A DNA stretch of 7,514 nucleotides, taken from positions 1-7,514 of the forward strand of contig DBFNRV010000103.1 in the NCBI GenBank assembly GCA_048421225.1. Direction: 5' to 3'. The position numbers were made by a program, and so were the translations under genes. The notes under the pieces were generated by a model. It saw only the letters and a list, made by a program, of their open reading frames with translations. It was not told the origin of the DNA and searched no databases. Of this stretch, positions 5,453 to 7,514 are shown piece by piece. Source of the DNA: UMGS946 sp048421225. Its GTDB lineage: Bacteria > Bacillota > Clostridia > Christensenellales > CAG-138. Position 1 is the stretch's first letter, and every line of letters starts with the position of its first letter.

Positions 5453-5689
5453 CTATGGCGATAAATCGTATAATAACTTATATGCCGGCACGTCAAGCGC
5501 CTTTGATATGTCAAACAACGCGCCCACCGATATGGTCCGCGCCACGTTTGGCGCTTCCAATGCGCCTACATGGGAGATGTTACGGCCTATTGCCGCGGCA
5601 AGCTGCCGCTGGGTCATTCCCTTTAGCTTTCTGTAATACGCTACCCTCAGGCCAAGCCGTATGTGACAGTCAATGTTTTCAAACCTCAT
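5453..5689 (-). CDS. XRE-family helix-turn-helix transcriptional regulator
   Basis: This 78-residue protein has the core LGLRVAYYRKLKGMTQRQLAAAIGRNISHVGALEAPNVARTISVGALFDISKALDVPAYKLL, a Cro/C1-type fold at about residues 12-73. I use the ATG at 5689; a TTG two codons earlier (5695) is possible. The start overlaps the end of the upstream 61-aa gene by 11 bases, so the two are probably translationally coupled. The last residues, SP, and the TAG stop lie inside a repeat hairpin (CGCCTATGGCG, 5450-5460). The repeat thus appears to have joined the 3' end of the gene and supplies its stop codon. The original C-terminus may have been longer. The target is unknown. Confidence 0.82.
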   Translation of the reverse strand: MRFENIDCHIRLGLRVAYYRKLKGMTQRQLAAAIGRNISHVGALEAPNVARTISVGALFDISKALDVPAYKLLYDLSP

Positions 5690-5864
5690 CGTCAATTTCT
5701 TCCACGGGCCCGTTATTCGCTTCCTGCCCCAAAATCACGCTTCTTGTAAACAGCATGGCCCTGATAACTTCCAATATGCGCTCCTGCCGTTGTGGGGGCA
5801 GTTTGCCTGCACAGTACTTAATTTCTTCGAGAAGTTGCCTGTCCAGGTCATGAGAATCGTTCAT
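5679..5864 (-). CDS. Small tail-like protein coupled to XRE regulator
   Basis: This 61-residue acidic protein begins MNDSHDLDRQLLEEIKYCAGKLPPQRQERILEVIRAML and ends EEIDDEV. ACGGAGGT at 5873-5880 gives a good ribosome binding site for the ATG at 5864. It has no DNA-binding motif. It contains L-P-P-Q-R-Q followed by a hydrophobic helix, a pattern also present at the end of the 111-aa XRE protein (LAPVTQ) and in the 53-aa protein (LSPQNQ). By analogy, it may be a detached helical dimerisation or effector tail of a regulator. It overlaps the XRE start downstream, so both are made together. The function is inferred only. Confidence 0.75.
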   Translation of the reverse strand: MNDSHDLDRQLLEEIKYCAGKLPPQRQERILEVIRAMLFTRSVILGQEANNGPVEEIDDEV

Positions 5865-5917
5865 TTCAGTTTACCTCCGTAGGATTTGGTGATTTGTTCA
5901 TTTAGGATTAAATTTAT

Positions 5918-5946
5918 TTGATATTAAAGCCGTAATCGAAAGTCAA
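5918..5946 (-). promoter_or_regulatory. Probable promoter of the 61-aa/XRE operon
   Basis: On the minus strand, TTGACT (5946-5941) and TATCAA (5923-5918) are 17 bases apart. This places a transcription start about 45 bases before the ATG at 5864. The -35 is good and the -10 matches only moderately. Confidence 0.45.
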
Positions 5947-6027
5947 TATACCAATGTGTGCGAACTGCAATGTCTTAAGGTAAGTTATGCTCCCTCATCC
6001 TGCAATGCTTATGTGGATTTGGGATTT

Positions 6028-6165
6028 CTATTCATGGGACGGGCAAGGGGAAGCGGCTATGGAGCTTTTAACACTGTTCTCTGCAATTTACGCAACTTTT
6101 ATTAGTTCCATACAATAGGCCTGATTTTTTGGGCGATAACCTTTTGAGAATATCAGCGCATCTTC
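6028..6165 (-). pseudogene. Decayed copy of the 53-aa tail-like gene
   Basis: Read on the minus strand, this aligns closely with 6773-6920. The recognisable peptide pieces are ADILKRLSPK, NQAYCMELIKVA and IAENSVKSSIAASPCPSHE. A one-base insertion in the A/C run near 6125-6132 shifts the frame after LSPK, and a TAA at 6090-6088 replaces a CAA codon. A TGA also occurs upstream, and no start codon or ribosome binding site remains. It lies just downstream of the leftward ribbon-helix-helix gene. It is a dead paralogue; the intact copy is 0.7 kb to the right. Confidence 0.82.
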
Positions 6166-6200
6166 ATATAGTATTGAATCGCTTGTGTCCGTGCCGCATT

Positions 6201-6392
6201 TCAGGATGCCCTTTCATCCCCTTCTCCTTTAGCGGACTTTTCCTGCATCAGTGTTTCGAGGCCGCGTGAGATAATGTATCTAAACATCTCCGCCATGGTT
6301 TCATTATAAAACTGCTCTCGCTTTAACTGGTCAAGTTCCTCCGCCCATTCGGGTGGTACTGCAAACGTTATCCTTTTTTCGTATGCTGCCAT
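6201..6392 (-). CDS. Ribbon-helix-helix DNA-binding protein (Arc/CopG-like)
   Basis: This 63-residue protein reads MAAYEKRITFAVPPEWAEELDQLKREQFYNETMAEMFRYIISRGLETL, then a charged tail. KRITFAV is the DNA-contacting strand. PEWAEELDQLKREQFY and ETMAEMFRYIISRGLETL form the two helices of the fold. Such proteins are usually dimeric repressors found in plasmids, phages, mobile elements and antitoxins. The ATG at 6392 follows GGGAGGTAA at normal spacing. Its promoter (6472-6444) carries an operator-like dyad between the -35 and -10, so self-repression is likely. It is divergent from a second ribbon-helix-helix gene at 6562. No toxin gene is adjacent. Confidence 0.87.
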   Translation of the reverse strand: MAAYEKRITFAVPPEWAEELDQLKREQFYNETMAEMFRYIISRGLETLMQEKSAKGEGDERAS

Positions 6393-6443
6393 ATGTGTTA
6401 CCTCCCTTAATTAAGTGTATCATGTCATCAGTGGTTCACTAAT

Positions 6444-6472
6444 ATTATAGGGTATCAGTGATACACCGTCAA
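6444..6472 (-). promoter_or_regulatory. Promoter of the leftward ribbon-helix-helix gene with internal operator
   Basis: On the minus strand, TTGACG (6472-6467) and consensus TATAAT (6449-6444) are exactly 17 bases apart. The spacer contains the palindrome GTATCA-G-TGATAC (6452-6464), extended to GGTGTATCACTGATACC. A repressor bound there would block RNA polymerase directly. Confidence 0.85.
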
Positions 6473-6511
6473 TAGTTTTTCTGAATTTTTTGCCAGAACA
6501 TACAAGGCTCC

Positions 6512-6540
6512 TTTACATCAGTGTATCACTATGCTATAAT
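6512..6540 (+). promoter_or_regulatory. Promoter of the rightward ribbon-helix-helix gene with internal operator
   Basis: TTTACA (6512-6517) and TATAAT (6535-6540) are 17 bases apart. The spacer contains AGTG-TAT-CACT (6520-6530). The same GTGTATCACT string lies in the spacer of the opposite promoter, and GTGTATCA recurs at 6415-6422 near the leftward start codon. The predicted start gives a very short leader before the ribosome binding site. Confidence 0.85.
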
Positions 6541-6561
6541 ATGCACTGAGGAGGTGATGTT

Positions 6562-6741
6562 ATGGCGACGAAGCGGCAGAGATATATGATTTCCGTGGAT
6601 GATGAGCTGTTTAAAGAGATAGAGGACTTTCGCTTTGAGAAACGCTATCAAACCCGCTCCGAGGCTACTGCCGAGCTAATTCGGCTAGGCCTTGCAGTTA
6701 TTAAAAAGGAGCGTGAGCAGGAAAAGGATACCCTAAAATGA
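6562..6741 (+). CDS. Ribbon-helix-helix DNA-binding protein, divergent partner
   Basis: This 59-residue protein reads MATKRQRYMISVDDELFKEIEDFRFEKRYQTRSEATAELIRLGLAVIKKEREQEKDTLK, given here in pieces: strand RYMISVDD at about 7-14, helix ELFKEIEDFRFEKRY, turn QTRS, helix EATAELIRLGLAVIKK, and a charged tail. This is a classic Arc/CopG-type arrangement. The ATG at 6562 is preceded by GAGGAGGTGA (6549-6557), a near-ideal ribosome binding site. Its promoter has a consensus -10 and contains an operator-like site shared with the leftward gene at 6201. The pair may repress each other as well as themselves. It has a basic N-terminus suited to DNA contact. Confidence 0.86.
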   Translation: MATKRQRYMISVDDELFKEIEDFRFEKRYQTRSEATAELIRLGLAVIKKEREQEKDTLK

Positions 6742-6772
6742 AAGTCTTTTTAGGCAAAACAGCATAAAAATC

Positions 6773-6934
6773 CTATTTATGCTCATGGGATGGGCGAGGG
6801 GAAGCGGCTATGGAGCTTTGAACACTGTTTTCTGCGATTTGCGCAACTTTTATTAATTCCATAAAATAGGCCTGATTTTGTGGCGATAGCTTTTTGAGAA
6901 TGTCGGTAGCTTCTTCTAATATCGTTGTTTCCAT
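6773..6934 (-). CDS. 53-aa tail-like protein divergent from an XRE gene
   Basis: This 53-residue protein begins METTILEEATDILKKLSPQNQ and continues AYFMELIKVAQIAENSVQSS, ending in a polar tail. AAAGGAG near 6944-6950 precedes the ATG at 6934 at suitable spacing. A TTGATT/TATAAT promoter with a 17-base spacer lies at 6996-6968. The protein is two predicted amphipathic helices with an L-S-P-Q-N-Q link and no DNA-binding motif. A decayed paralogue at 6028-6165 shows conservation of codons, which supports a real protein. It is transcribed away from the XRE gene at 7087, with shared dyads between them, so it probably works with that regulator. The function is not established. Confidence 0.8.
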   Translation of the reverse strand: METTILEEATDILKKLSPQNQAYFMELIKVAQIAENSVQSSIAASPRPSHEHK

Positions 6935-6967
6935 AGATAATACTCCTTTCCTTGTGTTTATGCTAGA

Positions 6968-6996
6968 ATTATATCACAAAATTAATTAATAATCAA
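6968..6996 (-). promoter_or_regulatory. Promoter of the 53-aa gene
   Basis: On the minus strand, TTGATT (6996-6991) and TATAAT (6973-6968) are exactly 17 bases apart. The -10 overlaps the operator-like half site ATATCACAAA (6971-6980). Confidence 0.75.
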
Positions 6997-7074
6997 GCAA
7001 TCTATGAACTTTGTGATATTTTGAGCTTGCTTTTTTACCTGATTAGTGATAAAGTAATATTACAATATCACTAA
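6971..7074. promoter_or_regulatory. Two operator-like inverted repeats between the 53-aa and XRE genes
   Basis: ATATCACAAA (6971-6980) is the exact reverse complement of TTTGTGATAT (7010-7019). TTAGTGATA (7043-7051) is the exact reverse complement of TATCACTAA (7066-7074), with GTAATATTAC, itself a palindrome, centred between them. All four half sites share TATCAC. The first pair covers the leftward promoter. The second lies just before the ribosome binding site of the XRE gene, where TTTACC (7034-7039) and TATTAC (7058-7063) may form its promoter. Confidence 0.72.
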
Positions 7075-7086
7075 AGGGGCGTGCAT

Positions 7087-7422
7087 ATGGTTCAGCGCAT
7101 GAAAGAAGTACGAAAAACACTTGGCTTTAACCAGACAGAGTTTGCCAAACACCTTGGCATTACACAGACTGCGTATTCAATGATCGAAAGCGGCAATCGT
7201 CCGATGGCCTTAAAATACATTAAGGTAATTTGCTCCTCCTTTAATGTAAGTGAAAACTGGTTATGCAATGGGGAGGGCGAAATGTTCTTGTCATCGCCCT
7301 ATCAAAAGGAGTTTACGGAGATATTCAGCCGTTTAGCGCCGGTTACACAACAATATCTTCTATTAATGGCTAAAGAGCTTCTCAAAACTCAGCAAAGGCT
7401 CCTTGGCCAAGAAGAAAGCTAA
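7087..7422 (+). CDS. XRE-family helix-turn-helix regulator with C-terminal helical tail
   Basis: This 111-residue protein has an N-terminal Cro/C1-type domain, MKEVRKTLGFNQTEFAKHLGITQTAYSMIESGNRPMALKYIKVICSSFNVSENWLCNGEGEMF, at about residues 5-67. SENWLxxGEGEMF is typical of phage-related Clostridia regulators. A C-terminal segment, FTEIFSRLAPVTQQYLLLMAKELLKTQQRL, at about residues 76-105 is a predicted helix pair. It shares the L-x-P-x-x-Q pattern with the stand-alone 61-aa and 53-aa proteins. I start it at the ATG at 7087, because AAGGGG (7074-7079) is 7 bases upstream; the GTG at 7081 is too close. It is divergent from the 53-aa gene, with paired TATCAC dyads between, so self-regulation is likely. 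Confidence 0.9.
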   Translation: MVQRMKEVRKTLGFNQTEFAKHLGITQTAYSMIESGNRPMALKYIKVICSSFNVSENWLCNGEGEMFLSSPYQKEFTEIFSRLAPVTQQYLLLMAKELLKTQQRLLGQEES

Positions 7423-7514
7423 AAAGCTGTTTTCAGTCACATGTAAGGAAAATAACTAGTACTTGCTGTATTTAAAATTTAAATATATTGTTATCGTTAC
7501 TTTTATCCTTTTTT
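7423..7514. other. AT-rich end of window without gene
   Basis: After the XRE stop codon the sequence is AT-rich and ends in a T-rich run. I see no credible frame, hairpin or repeat module here. Confidence 0.6.

Noticed and set aside
1..5462. Insertion sequence or REP-type element with its own transposase
   Set aside because: No transposase or RAYT-like gene is present in the window, and no target-site duplication could be defined around the modules.
5403..5882. Rightward frames over the 61-aa/XRE operon
   Set aside because: They are antisense shadows of the leftward genes, which have clear domains and ribosome binding sites.
6201..6741. Toxin-antitoxin pair involving the ribbon-helix-helix proteins
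   Set aside because: No toxin-like gene (RelE, MazF, PIN or similar) is adjacent; both genes encode DNA-binding proteins.

Overview
The window looks like chromosomal DNA of a low-to-mid GC Gram-positive bacterium, probably a Clostridia-like member of the Bacillota. The basis is the dnaN product, strong AGGAGG-type ribosome binding sites, TTGACA/TATAAT-type promoters, and small XRE and ribbon-helix-helix regulators. I cannot place it to genus from sequence alone.

Layout. Positions 1-600 are gene-free repeat DNA. Positions 600-1252 are a gene-free spacer with a short cluster of same-strand DnaA-box-like sites (727-798), so a possible replication origin. dnaN (sliding clamp) occupies 1253-2350. 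Positions 2351-3810 are again gene-free repeat DNA. The first ~547 bases are the reverse complement of about 2400-2946, so dnaN and the putative origin sit on a ~1.85 kb segment between long inverted repeats. From 3811 to 4933 there are three small XRE helix-turn-helix genes: one leftward, then two tandem rightward paralogues, separated by a dyad-rich intergenic region. Positions 4934-5452 hold another repeat block. Leftward genes at 5864-5453 encode a 61-aa tail-like protein overlapping an XRE gene. Positions 6028-6165 carry a decayed copy of a small gene. Two divergent ribbon-helix-helix genes (6392-6201 and 6562-6741) face each other across a shared operator region. A 53-aa leftward gene (6934-6773) and a rightward 111-aa XRE gene (7087-7422) are divergent across another dyad-rich region. 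Three of these items (the 59-aa and 53-aa genes and the decayed copy) are short and easily missed.

How it fits together. The right half is a dense cluster of very small DNA-binding proteins, each with likely self-control sites in its promoter, and no effector, toxin, integrase or structural gene. This resembles the regulatory edge of a mobile or phage-derived region, but no integration or transfer gene is visible. An L-x-P-x-x-Q motif occurs fused to an XRE domain in the 111-aa protein and as stand-alone small proteins next to other regulators.

The most unusual part is the repeat DNA. It is a mosaic of short stem-loop modules. Their loops and linkers are nearly constant, while some stems have quite different sequences that still pair. 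The modules point away from the putative origin on both sides of dnaN.
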